Below are positions 1 to 7,510 of a stretch of DNA of 64,000 nt, in pieces. Position 1 is the first letter of the stretch. Every line of letters begins with the position of its first letter. This DNA is from Armatimonadetes bacterium 55-13 (GTDB lineage: Bacteria; Armatimonadota; Fimbriimonadia; Fimbriimonadales; Fimbriimonadaceae), in assembly GCA_001898035.1 (NCBI GenBank), contig MKRX01000016.1, forward strand, positions 67,371 to 131,370, in the 5' to 3' direction. Position numbers and translations under genes: made by a program. The notes under the pieces are model-generated. The model was not told the origin of the DNA. It was given only the letters and a program-made list of their open reading frames with translations, and made no database searches.

Positions 1-271
1 TGATCGCGGTAGGATCGGTACCGAGAAGGAGGGCGTGGGCGTGGTCACGGTAGGCCGTAATCACGTAGTCGTAGCCTTTCTTTATGGACTCCAACCAGCC
101 TACAGCTAGGGCTTCCATGCCGATATACGTGTGCATGTAGCCTCCAACCTTGCCCTGGCGGTATGCCAAATTGCACTTCTCTTCGAAGTGCCGAATGAAA
201 AGCATGTCGCGGTAGTACTGCTCTAATTGAGCTGGAGTCTCTGTGGGATTCTTGACGGCTTGTTTAGCCAC
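1..271 (-). CDS. pdhA: Pyruvate dehydrogenase E1 alpha subunit, N-terminal part (cut by window edge)
   Basis: Reading the minus strand from a GTG at 271 gives 90 residues containing YRDMLFIRHFEEKCNLAYRQ and later ITAYRDHAHALLLG, the start of the thiamine-diphosphate fold of the alpha subunit of 2-oxoacid dehydrogenase E1. That enzyme decarboxylates pyruvate and passes the acetyl group to lipoylated E2. The GTG is chosen because an in-frame TAA lies two codons upstream, no ATG occurs before the conserved region, and an AGAGG motif sits about 7 bases upstream. The rest of the gene lies off the left edge. A branched-chain E1 alpha is a less likely alternative. Confidence 0.85.
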   Translation of the reverse strand, partial: MAKQAVKNPTETPAQLEQYYRDMLFIRHFEEKCNLAYRQGKVGGYMHTYIGMEALAVGWLESIKKGYDYVITAYRDHAHALLLGTDPTAI

Positions 272-385
272 GCTTTACCTCTTGAAGAAATACTAAAAGG
301 AGGTCTCGGCATACCTTGCTGCGCCATTGGAGCTGGTCAGCCTGACAATTAGTTATACCCTCTTGGGCATGTCGAAGGGACGGCT

Positions 386-1471
386 TTACTCAGGGTTCCC
401 GCCAAAAGCCAGTGCCGCTTTCAAGTACGCCCTAGCCACGCTGGCCTGGTTGATGAGCATGAAGTTCTTTTCGTTGGACTGGGTTTGCCGATCCCATCGG
501 CTACCGTAACGGCCGTCGGCGTTCCTCACATTTTGGTGGAGAAAGTTCAACGCAGCAAAAATCTTCTGCTCGGCGTCGCGGTTTCGTGGCCAAGCCGTTT
601 CGAGACCCTCAAAGAGAAGATGCGCGAACTTCCCTTCATCCTTCGCCGCGCCTGTTTCAGGATCGAACCACTTCTTCATGGCAGATTCAATTGTTTGTTC
701 CAGATGCTCGGAATTGATCTTCGCATTCTGACCGAGGATCGTCCAAACTCGAATTGGCAAACCCGTGTTGTAGGTCCACTTCATTTTGCCGATTTTCCGA
801 TCTAGATTAATCGCGTCCCAATACAGTCCATCGGATGGATCCCGCAAATTCTGATCTGTCCAAGCCATGATGTCTCGTGCCCTTTTGACGAGATCAGGCT
901 TCCGTCGGTATTTGGCAACGGCCAAGCAAGCTGCCGCACTCGGCGCGTTAGAACAGGTGTTTTTTGAAGCCTTATCGCTCTCGCGCCAATAGATTCCGCC
1001 CCCTAACTTGTTGTCCCATCCGCTCAAAACGTAGGTCAGGGCTTGTTCTGCCCAATCGAGATATTTTGAGTCGCCCAGAACTTCGTAGGTCTCAACCAAC
1101 GACATCACCATCCAGGCGTTGTCGTCGTAATAGCGGTCCACGGGTTTGGGAGCCGGAAGAACGTCATACCCAGGGACAGGTCCCTTGTCGTTCCAATAGA
1201 CGCGGGTGGCTTCTGCATATTCTTTGAGCCAGGGTTTGAACTTGTCGTCGAGTTTAGCGGCAGAGTTCAACGCAGAGAGCATAACCCCGACTCCCCAATT
1301 GAAGGCCGGGTGATTTTGCTTTCCTTTTGCATCGATGTCTTCGCAATAGAGCTTGGTCTTCGGGAGATAATATTCCTTCCGAATTTGCTCGATGACTTCG
1401 AAGCCCTGCTGCTTGAGCACGTCTGCACTTTGAATCTGTCCCATCATCATGATTGCCGCCGCAAAAAACAT
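386..1471 (-). CDS. Glycoside hydrolase family 76 (alpha-1,6-mannanase-like), secreted
   Basis: The 361-residue protein starts with a short hydrophobic stretch (about residues 1-16) that could be a signal peptide. The DDNAW motif at about residues 116-120 carries the two adjacent acidic residues that act as nucleophile and acid/base in GH76. Other GH76 features are the W- and G-rich (alpha/alpha)6 barrel and a GGGIYW segment near residue 158. GH76 enzymes cut alpha-1,6-mannan backbones, so extracytoplasmic mannan or mannoprotein is the likely substrate. An AGGAG motif lies just before the ATG, and the gene follows the previous secreted gene by 18 bases. It is the last gene of a five-gene minus-strand cluster with a GntR-type regulator. 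Confidence 0.85.
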   Translation of the reverse strand: MFFAAAIMMMGQIQSADVLKQQGFEVIEQIRKEYYLPKTKLYCEDIDAKGKQNHPAFNWGVGVMLSALNSAAKLDDKFKPWLKEYAEATRVYWNDKGPVPGYDVLPAPKPVDRYYDDNAWMVMSLVETYEVLGDSKYLDWAEQALTYVLSGWDNKLGGGIYWRESDKASKNTCSNAPSAAACLAVAKYRRKPDLVKRARDIMAWTDQNLRDPSDGLYWDAINLDRKIGKMKWTYNTGLPIRVWTILGQNAKINSEHLEQTIESAMKKWFDPETGAAKDEGKFAHLLFEGLETAWPRNRDAEQKIFAALNFLHQNVRNADGRYGSRWDRQTQSNEKNFMLINQASVARAYLKAALAFGGNPE

Positions 1472-1489
1472 CCCGCTCCTATTGCTCCC

Positions 1490-2179
1490 TTAATGGATTT
1501 CCGAAATCCTGTAACTTAACGAGACGCGCGAGTTGACGCTCATCTTCGTCCGATCTTTGGGATCGGGACGGATGAAAGCGATGTCGAACTTAGCGTTGCC
1601 GTGGCTCAAGACGCCATTGCTCATCCGAATGAACAGCTTGCCCACCCCCGTAACTTTACTTGCGCCGACTGCGGAAGACTTCAAGTCGACAATGGCAAAT
1701 TTGCCGTCGGATGAAACTGAACGGAATGTGTAGACCGCCGTCAGTCCTGCCGGTAACGGAGCGCCTCCAAAGAACGGTGCCTTCCAAGTGGTTCCCTTGA
1801 CCACCCCAACTTTGGGATAGCAGACGAAGAAATTTATCGGCGCTTGGCTACCGCTAAAGCCACCAATGTCAATTTTGGAGGTCGTTACTCGCGCTCTGCC
1901 TACCGAACGGCCCCGAACGATCATAGGGCCCTGGGTGATCTCGAGTTCGGATGAAGTACGAGTCACGTTCACCACTTTGAGTCGGTAGGGCATTTCTAAT
2001 CGAGTTGATTCACTGACTTTCTTCCCATCCCCCGAAAGCGTTTTTTGCTCCGTCACCACGGAGTACCCGAACGATGCAGACGGTTTCAGGCGAAGCTGAA
2101 GCCTTGCATCGGCGCCTCCCGGAGGGACGAGAGCCGCCATGGCAAGAGTGGCCATTAAAGCAAGGTTCTGGCTCAGCAC
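1490..2179 (-). CDS. Secreted protein of unknown function (229 aa)
   Basis: I do not recognise the family. Translation begins at a GTG that overlaps the upstream lipoprotein stop codon by one base (TAGTG), which suggests translational coupling. The N-terminus (residues 1-25) looks like a signal peptide ending near PPGGADA. The rest is rich in beta-strand-like alternating residues and has no cysteine pair or catalytic motif I can name. It resembles the general style of DUF6263-like secreted proteins, but I would not assign it there. Its position between a pseudopilin/lipoprotein pair and a GH76 enzyme suggests a role in polysaccharide binding or cell-surface assembly; this is inference only. 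Confidence 0.6.
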   Translation of the reverse strand: MLSQNLALMATLAMAALVPPGGADARLQLRLKPSASFGYSVVTEQKTLSGDGKKVSESTRLEMPYRLKVVNVTRTSSELEITQGPMIVRGRSVGRARVTTSKIDIGGFSGSQAPINFFVCYPKVGVVKGTTWKAPFFGGAPLPAGLTAVYTFRSVSSDGKFAIVDLKSSAVGASKVTGVGKLFIRMSNGVLSHGNAKFDIAFIRPDPKDRTKMSVNSRVSLSYRISEIH

Positions 2180-2403
2180 TATTGCCGCTGCCCTGCCTTC
2201 GCCTTTAATGAATTGATGTAAGTCTCCTTGTATTGCTCCGGAATCTCTTTGCTATTCCGAACTTGCTCGATCTGCTGATCGACGGTGAGTCCCTCCGTGT
2301 TCATCGTTCCTTGGACCGGGCCGGATGTGGCCTGTTGCTTCGAGCCACATCCAACTACCGTTAGGAAGACGATGAAAAGGACTGAGAAATGGGTCGTTCT
2401 CAT
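2179..2403 (-). CDS. Small lipoprotein
   Basis: A 74-residue protein with a basic N-terminus, a hydrophobic core and a lipobox VVGC (cysteine near residue 19), followed by a charged tail with a helical QQIEQVRNSKEIPEQYKETY segment. The ATG at 2403 is preferred over a TTG 15 bases upstream because AGGTGA lies 6 bases before it. It sits 21 bases after the pseudopilin gene and overlaps the next gene by one base. The exposed helical tail may bind the pseudopilin or another envelope partner, but no function is known to me. Confidence 0.7.
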   Translation of the reverse strand: MRTTHFSVLFIVFLTVVGCGSKQQATSGPVQGTMNTEGLTVDQQIEQVRNSKEIPEQYKETYINSLKAKAGQRQ

Positions 2404-2424
2404 TCTTTTCACCTGCAATCCCTG

Positions 2425-3267
2425 TTACTTGTATTCCGCAATCGTGCTAGAGTCAGTCTGAATCTGCTGGACTTGGGCGGCGCCAATGTATTTGTTGATG
2501 CCCCAAAGGTCGCTAGCAATCGTCTGACGCAACTTATACGTCTTCGCATGACCGTCGAAGAAAGTGAAGTTTCCACCGCCTCGACCATCCGTCATCGAAC
2601 AGCCGATACCTGTTCCTCCCCAGGGTTGACCTTGATCGGTGCATTGATAGGTCAGGCCAACGTAAATGTCAATGTCAGGGAATGGTAGTTTCGATGGGGC
2701 CACCATGATGGTGCCGGACGGATTATCGAACAGGGTCATGGATCCGCCACCCCCGGAGTCGCCCACGTTGGGCCAGAACCGCCCGCCGAGTTCGTTGTAT
2801 CCGGCGCTCATGTTTACTGCGTAAGAGCGTGGCCATCGCGTAGTGTCGTCTCCCGCTCCGGCTAAAGACCACCATACCGGCGCCTTTGACCAGGCATTCT
2901 TCGAAATTGGCGATTCAAATATTCCGCCTGGCGCGGCCGTCTGGAATGCTGTCCCCACACTGTTGGCTCGACTTCCTCCGTTCTTAATGTACGGATAAGT
3001 CAAGTCCTTCCAGTTCAACATATTTGCCGTCCACCAATACGAGGGATCCGAAACCACTCGATTGAACGGAGCTGTATCGTCGTAGTCGGCCGCATACATC
3101 ATAAAACCCAGCCCGATTTGCTTCATATTGCTCAGATCGGCTGTCTTCTTGGCAGCTTGCTTAGCCTGAGCAAAGACCGGAAACAGGATTGCGGCGAGGA
3201 TCGCGATGATGGCGATGACGACGAGTAATTCTATCAGGGTAAATCCCCTTCGGCGAAATGAATACAT
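2425..3267 (-). CDS. Type II secretion/type IV pilus-like pseudopilin (H-X9-DG group)
   Basis: The 280-residue protein carries a type III prepilin signal: RRRG at 5-8, then FTLIELLVV, with glutamate at position +5 of the mature chain, so a PilD-type peptidase would cut after Gly8 and methylate Phe9. The hydrophobic helix spans about residues 9-30. The C-terminus ends with [12 protein letters not shown], the DG block of the H-X9-DG (DUF1559-like) family. The usual histidine ten residues before DG is a glycine here, so the motif is degenerate. GGAGG lies 8 bases before the ATG at 3267; a longer reading frame would contain this ribosome site inside the gene. Such pseudopilins often accompany carbohydrate genes in Armatimonadota and planctomycetes. 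Confidence 0.88.
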   Translation of the reverse strand: MYSFRRRGFTLIELLVVIAIIAILAAILFPVFAQAKQAAKKTADLSNMKQIGLGFMMYAADYDDTAPFNRVVSDPSYWWTANMLNWKDLTYPYIKNGGSRANSVGTAFQTAAPGGIFESPISKNAWSKAPVWWSLAGAGDDTTRWPRSYAVNMSAGYNELGGRFWPNVGDSGGGGSMTLFDNPSGTIMVAPSKLPFPDIDIYVGLTYQCTDQGQPWGGTGIGCSMTDGRGGGNFTFFDGHAKTYKLRQTIASDLWGINKYIGAAQVQQIQTDSSTIAEYK

Positions 3268-3295
3268 GGCTTTAACCTCCATTGGCTGTGACCTT

Positions 3296-4417
3296 TTACT
3301 GTGATGAAGCGGAAAGCCGACCGTTAGCGATAATCTCGCCTTCGGCCGGACATAAATCGGCGTGTACTTGGTGGATTTCAGGCTTATTGCCTTCCCCACT
3401 CATGGCGCGGCGGAGAACATCTCCGGCGGTGCGCCCAATTTCAAAGACTCGGGGCGTAATTCGATGGATCGCCCAGGGCTTTCGAAGAATCATCGGCGGT
3501 CCATCGTTAAACGTTGCGATCGCGATGTCTTCCGGCACGGATTTTCCGACCTTGTCGCATACGTCCAGAACGATGGGGACGAACATATCCTGGACGCAGA
3601 AGATAGCGGTTGCCGGATGGTCTCCATAGACCAACATGCTCCTAACCGCGTCTTGAACGGCCAGTCCAAATCTTCGATCGGGGGAATGTTCCAAATCGGC
3701 AGACAAGAACCGAATACGATCTTCTGCGATGGGCAATCCGTCCGCAATCAACGCATCTTCATAAGCCTTGAACCGTTCCTGGACGGTTGACACGTGAGGC
3801 TTGTGAAAACTCAAGAACGCCACGCGATCGTGACCTTGGTCGATCATCGCCTTGATCGCTTGCCTCGTGATGATGTAGTTGTCAGAAAGGGCAACTGGCG
3901 CGCTGACGCCTTCAGGTACGCGGTCCAACATCACCAGAGGAAAGCCCCGTGCGATGATGCGGTTCAACAACGGCGTGTTTTCACGGGCGCTTGTGGGGAG
4001 CAAAACGATGCCGTCGGTTTCCTCACTCATCTTCCAGAGAAGTTCGGCCTCGCGCAAAGGATCGTTCTGGGAATCGCAAAGGACGAGAGAATACTCGTCG
4101 GAAAGTCCGGCCTGAATACCCCGGAGTAGCCCTGGTTGAGGAAATCCATACGACTCGTCGACAATATCGACGATGAATCCTATGCGCTTTGTCTTTACAA
4201 TAGAGCGTTCAGCGACAACGGTTCCCCACCGGCGCTGTCTCGTAACCAGTCCCTTGGCCTGAAGTTCCCTTAGCGCACGGTGCGCCGTTGGACGGCTGAC
4301 GCCGTATGTGACAGCAATGTCATCCTCGGATGGCAGGCGATCGCCTGGATTTAACTCACCGGCGAGTATCTGCGATTCGAGAGCGGCAGTGATGTTCTTC
4401 CATCGTGCTTCGCTCAT
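3296..4417 (-). CDS. GntR-type winged-helix regulator with sugar-binding LacI-like C-terminal domain
   Basis: Residues 1-75 form a GntR winged helix ([20 protein letters not shown] is the recognition region), and residues about 77-365 form a periplasmic-binding-protein-like sensor as in LacI and AraR of Bacillus ([25 protein letters not shown]). Such hybrids bind DNA as dimers and release it on binding a sugar. It is the first gene of the cluster, 28 bases upstream of the pseudopilin, so it most likely controls the pseudopilin-to-GH76 genes and itself in response to an oligosaccharide. I could not identify its operator. Confidence 0.88.
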   Translation of the reverse strand: MSEARWKNITAALESQILAGELNPGDRLPSEDDIAVTYGVSRPTAHRALRELQAKGLVTRQRRWGTVVAERSIVKTKRIGFIVDIVDESYGFPQPGLLRGIQAGLSDEYSLVLCDSQNDPLREAELLWKMSEETDGIVLLPTSARENTPLLNRIIARGFPLVMLDRVPEGVSAPVALSDNYIITRQAIKAMIDQGHDRVAFLSFHKPHVSTVQERFKAYEDALIADGLPIAEDRIRFLSADLEHSPDRRFGLAVQDAVRSMLVYGDHPATAIFCVQDMFVPIVLDVCDKVGKSVPEDIAIATFNDGPPMILRKPWAIHRITPRVFEIGRTAGDVLRRAMSGEGNKPEIHQVHADLCPAEGEIIANGRLSASSQ

Positions 4418-4488
4418 CTATATTCACTTTACAATAGGTTTTTAACTTTGTGTACGAGAATAATAATGAGATGCTCTGAGGCAATAGA

Positions 4489-4516
4489 AAGGCGGGGAGA
4501 CTTCTCTCCCCGCCTT
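4489..4516 (-). terminator. Rho-independent terminator after the symporter operon
   Basis: A perfect 12-bp stem (AAGGCGGGGAGA with TCTCCCCGCCTT) closes a four-base CTTC loop. It lies 25 bases after the symporter stop and before the GntR-type regulator gene, so it separates the 4541-9051 operon from the 386-4417 cluster. The T-run on the minus strand is short (TTTC), so termination may be partial. Confidence 0.75.
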
Positions 4517-4540
4517 TTCACTTAGCAATATGGACGAAAT

Positions 4541-5869
4541 CTATTCTGCGGCAAATTCGGGAATCGCCGATATTCCGCCGGACCGTTCCTCCATGGATGC
4601 GACGCAGGTCGCGATGGTCATGTCTCCCGTCACGTTGAGGACGGTTCTGCTCATGTCCATGATGCGGTCTATCCCTACGATCAGGCCAACGGCGCTCGCT
4701 GGAACGTTGAGCGTAGAAAGTACTCCTGCCACCATCGGCAACGAGCCAGCTGGCACCCCAGCGGTACCTATGCCGCCGACAATCGCCAAGCCCATCACCA
4801 TGAATTGTTGACTCACGGTCAGATCCACCCCAAAGAGGCGGGCCAGAAAAACAATTGTGATCCCTTCGAAAAGCGCGGTGCCGTTCTGGTTGGCGGTAGC
4901 GCCTACCGTCAAGACAAAGTTTCCAATTTGTCGGGGAAGACCAAGGTCTTCTTCAGCGGCTTTAAGGGCGGTAGGCAAAGTGGCGTTGCTTGAGCTCGTG
5001 GCGAAAGCGGTTGCCATGACCGTCCGCATTTGTTTGAAGAACTCCAAGGGACTTCTTCGCGCGATGAATTTGATCACCAAACTGTAGGTGACAAATTGGT
5101 GAATCGCAAGCGCGACAAGCACCACCATAACGTAGATTCCCAGGGTTGCAAAGAGCTCATAGCCAAGCTTGGCTGCGCTTCCGAAGACCAGACAGAAGAC
5201 GCCGATAGGGGCAATCGCCATGGCGTAGTCGATGATCTTGAGCGAAACGGCAAAAAGACCTTCCAAAAATGCCTTGACGGGAAGAGCCTTCTCCGGCTCA
5301 ATCGACGCTAAGGCAATCCCAAAGATCAGCGCGAAGACCATAAACGGCAGAATTCCGCCGCTAAAGGCCGCCACCGCGTCTCGAATGGGATTCTTAGGAA
5401 TCATCCCCAGCGCGGCCTTGTCCTTTTCCTGCACAGGGTCGCCAACCGACTTTTCTTCTTTCGAGTGCTCCTGAATCAACGTTTGCTTTTGGGCCGCCGA
5501 AATTCCCTTGGAAGGGTCGACTAGATTAATCGCTCCGACGCCAATGAGGACGGCGATTCCGCTGAGAAATATCGTCATCAGAAGCGATCGAATGCCAATA
5601 CGGCCCACCTTCTTGATGTCGCCAAGTTCCGAGACCCCTAGGACGAGTGCCGCAAAGAGAAGCGGAACCACGATCATGAAGATCATGTTCAAGAAGATTT
5701 CTCCGACCGGCTTTGTCCAGTCGACCATCTTGCCCAGCACCTCTGAACCTGGGCCAAGGCCTTGGCGTGCTGCAAAACCCGCTAAGGCACCCAGCGCGAG
5801 GCCAATGAGAATTTTCGTGTGAAGCGGTACGCGTTTGCGAGCGCCCGGTTCAACCGCGCCTAATTTCAT
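4541..5869 (-). CDS. Dicarboxylate/amino acid:cation symporter (DAACS family)
   Basis: The 442-residue protein has about eight membrane segments and the family hairpin motifs: TSSSNATLP at 291-299 (usually TSSSAATLP), ANQNGTAL at 326-333 (usually NMDGTAL) and GIGTAGVPAG near 372-381. Family members import glutamate, aspartate, succinate or similar substrates with Na+ or H+. An unusual polar, lysine/glutamate-rich insert lies at about residues 118-160. The change of NMDGTAL to NQNGTAL removes an acidic residue linked to cation binding, so coupling may differ. The gene begins 3 bases after the preceding small membrane protein and is last in a six-gene operon. Confidence 0.87.
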   Translation of the reverse strand: MKLGAVEPGARKRVPLHTKILIGLALGALAGFAARQGLGPGSEVLGKMVDWTKPVGEIFLNMIFMIVVPLLFAALVLGVSELGDIKKVGRIGIRSLLMTIFLSGIAVLIGVGAINLVDPSKGISAAQKQTLIQEHSKEEKSVGDPVQEKDKAALGMIPKNPIRDAVAAFSGGILPFMVFALIFGIALASIEPEKALPVKAFLEGLFAVSLKIIDYAMAIAPIGVFCLVFGSAAKLGYELFATLGIYVMVVLVALAIHQFVTYSLVIKFIARRSPLEFFKQMRTVMATAFATSSSNATLPTALKAAEEDLGLPRQIGNFVLTVGATANQNGTALFEGITIVFLARLFGVDLTVSQQFMVMGLAIVGGIGTAGVPAGSLPMVAGVLSTLNVPASAVGLIVGIDRIMDMSRTVLNVTGDMTIATCVASMEERSGGISAIPEFAAE

Positions 5870-5872
5870 CCA

Positions 5873-6172
5873 TCACTTCCCTAACCCGACCGATTTCAAC
5901 AGTGCCGCCGGAATTTCTGGATTGATGATGAATATCCAAGCGATGACAGACACGGTTCCCCAAAAGGCCGAGATCAGAACAGGATAGCGCAGGATACAGC
6001 GTGTGTCACGTTTTCCCTTGAAATGAGCGGCCAAATAAAGGATTGCCGCCAGCGAAGAGGCGACCGGCAATGTGTATCGGCCGGCCAAAAACGCCACCGT
6101 AGCAATCTTACAGAACTGGAATGCAACTCCCTCTAGCCTTTCCCCGGTCGTCTTTGTAGGTGAAGTGATCAT
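5873..6172 (-). CDS. Small integral membrane protein, unknown
   Basis: A 99-residue protein with two clear hydrophobic segments (about residues 36-52 and 66-86) joined by a basic loop (HFKGKRDTR). I do not recognise the family. Its ATG overlaps the stop of the preceding zinc-ribbon gene in an ATGA arrangement and its own stop is 3 bases before the symporter, so it is almost certainly co-translated with both. It could be an accessory subunit of the transporter or of the lipid-related proteins upstream. Confidence 0.65.
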   Translation of the reverse strand: MITSPTKTTGERLEGVAFQFCKIATVAFLAGRYTLPVASSLAAILYLAAHFKGKRDTRCILRYPVLISAFWGTVSVIAWIFIINPEIPAALLKSVGLGK

Positions 6173-6492
6173 CGCTTCTTAAACCCTCGAATCATCATCG
6201 CCAGAAGGGCGATGAAGACTAAGATTCCGACCAGTCCTATAAGCCCTGTGAAGACAGAGTCCTGCTGATTGGGAACGCCAGATAGCGCCAGAAAACAACC
6301 ACCCAAGCAGCCAGCGGGCAAACCAAAAATGATAAAGAGAACGATCCAAACGATAGGAGTCTGACGCGTCGCCCCTTGTCCGTCTCCTCGGTAACCACAA
6401 GCCGCACAGTAGATTTGGCTTGAGGGACGATACGCGCCACAGTTTGGACAGGGCGATCCTGGTGTTTGGACAGGCGGAGGTGTGCTGCTCAT
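6169..6492 (-). CDS. Zinc-ribbon membrane protein A
   Basis: Starting at the ATG at 6492, which overlaps the Lgt-like stop as ATGA, the protein has 107 residues. The N-terminal third holds a CPNC-X10-CAAC zinc ribbon (about residues 16-33), followed by two hydrophobic segments (about 44-66 and 76-99) and a basic FKKR tail that suggests a cytoplasmic C-terminus. This zinc-ribbon-plus-two-helices layout is shared with the protein at 7205-7510, so the operon encodes two similar adaptors. Function is unknown to me. Confidence 0.75.
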   Translation of the reverse strand: MSSTPPPVQTPGSPCPNCGAYRPSSQIYCAACGYRGDGQGATRQTPIVWIVLFIIFGLPAGCLGGCFLALSGVPNQQDSVFTGLIGLVGILVFIALLAMMIRGFKKR

Positions 6493-7208
6493 GGTCTTTG
6501 AGGAATGGTTGAATGGACTTGCGATTCGCGAATGCGAATCCACATTGCGCGCAGGAGAACATAGGCGACCAATTCCAGGCAAAGCCATTGCATAGCCGTT
6601 AGTCCCAAGATGTAAGAGTCGTTAGCGCGAAGAAATTCAAGAAAGAACCGGGTGCTCCCAAATCCAAGCAGGTAGGTCCGCCAAAGATCACCCTCGCGGC
6701 GGAGTCGAGGCTTGAGAACAATTAGGATGGCAAAGAGAATGGCTGCTGTTAGGGCGCTGTAAAGTTGAACGGGATGTCTCTCAGCTCCGTGCTGGTGTAC
6801 CGACCAAGGCGCCTCACACACCGTTCCGTAGCAGCACTGATTAAAAAAACAGCCCAGCCGGCCAACGGATTCGCCCGCCGGTAGTGCTAAGGCAAAGAGG
6901 TCGCCCGTGCCGCGCTTAATCCCCAACTTGCGTTTCGTGACGATGACTGAGATCCAACCAAGGATCAGTCCTCCAAAAAGGGCCTTACCTCCAGCCTTTG
7001 GATCGAAAATAACCCACCAAGGGGCGGTAATGGGCCAGCCATCTACCAATAACTGGGTCACCTTGGCGCCCAAAATTCCTCCGATGAATCCGGCAAGCGC
7101 GATAACTTGCATACCCGTCGTGAGGAGCTTCTGGCGACGCGCCTCCAGCCAAAGGACGACAAATCCAACGACAAACCCCAACCCGGTAAGAACTTCTCCC
7201 AGCGTCAC
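6489..7208 (-). CDS. Lgt-like prolipoprotein diacylglyceryl transferase family membrane protein
   Basis: From the GTG at 7208 (GTGA overlap with the previous gene, AAAGAGG upstream) the protein has 239 residues and about seven membrane segments. Lgt family landmarks are KALFGGLILG near 75-84, VGRLGCFFNQCCYG at 115-128, HPVQLYSAL at 145-153 and RFFLEFLR at 187-194. Lgt moves diacylglycerol from phosphatidylglycerol to the lipobox cysteine. The classical GRxGNFxNGE signature is altered: the Arg is kept but Asn becomes Cys and a CC pair appears. It is also shorter than typical Lgt (260-290). I therefore call it Lgt-like, possibly acting on another acceptor or lipid. A longer start would overlap the upstream gene heavily. 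Confidence 0.8.
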   Translation of the reverse strand: MTLGEVLTGLGFVVGFVVLWLEARRQKLLTTGMQVIALAGFIGGILGAKVTQLLVDGWPITAPWWVIFDPKAGGKALFGGLILGWISVIVTKRKLGIKRGTGDLFALALPAGESVGRLGCFFNQCCYGTVCEAPWSVHQHGAERHPVQLYSALTAAILFAILIVLKPRLRREGDLWRTYLLGFGSTRFFLEFLRANDSYILGLTAMQWLCLELVAYVLLRAMWIRIRESQVHSTIPQRP

Positions 7209-7510
7209 CTTCGCATTGCCCTCTTTAACCAGCCTAAGACCCAGATACCAACAAAGACGAATGCGAGGACTTGGAAGAATCTGCTCCTTCCCAACAGCCC
7301 GAAACCAAACAGAGCCCCCACCGCTGTATAAGCCAGAAATCCGCAACCTCCCAACATCCCGAAGATAGCCGCCCACATCGTCAGTCCTTGAAGCCATTTC
7401 GGAGGGCGCTTAGGCGCGTTGACCTGCCAGCCACAATTCGAGCACGTCATGGTCCCGTGCATCGGCTTTTCGCAGTTGGGACAATGGGTGGGGATGACAA
7501 TGGGGTTCAT
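7205..7510 (-). CDS. Zinc-ribbon membrane protein B
   Basis: A 101-residue protein with a CPNC-X9-CSNC zinc ribbon at about residues 10-26, a linker (NAPKRPPKW) and two hydrophobic segments (about 43-73 and 79-95) ending in a basic tail KRAMRR. The start overlaps the radical SAM stop (ATGA) and its stop overlaps the Lgt-like GTG start. Both overlaps imply coupled translation. No enzyme motif is visible; a membrane adaptor or regulatory role is the simplest guess. Confidence 0.75.
   Translation of the reverse strand: MNPIVIPTHCPNCEKPMHGTMTCSNCGWQVNAPKRPPKWLQGLTMWAAIFGMLGGCGFLAYTAVGALFGFGLLGRSRFFQVLAFVFVGIWVLGWLKRAMRR

Noticed and set aside
2425-3399. Longer pseudopilin start (3399)
   Set aside because: It would place the GGAGG ribosome site inside the gene and add 44 residues ahead of the prepilin signal, which is normally at the N-terminus.
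6489-7397. Longer Lgt-like start (7397)
   Set aside because: The extra 63 residues overlap the zinc-ribbon gene in another frame and have no Lgt-like pattern; GTG 7208 gives the usual 4-base overlap.
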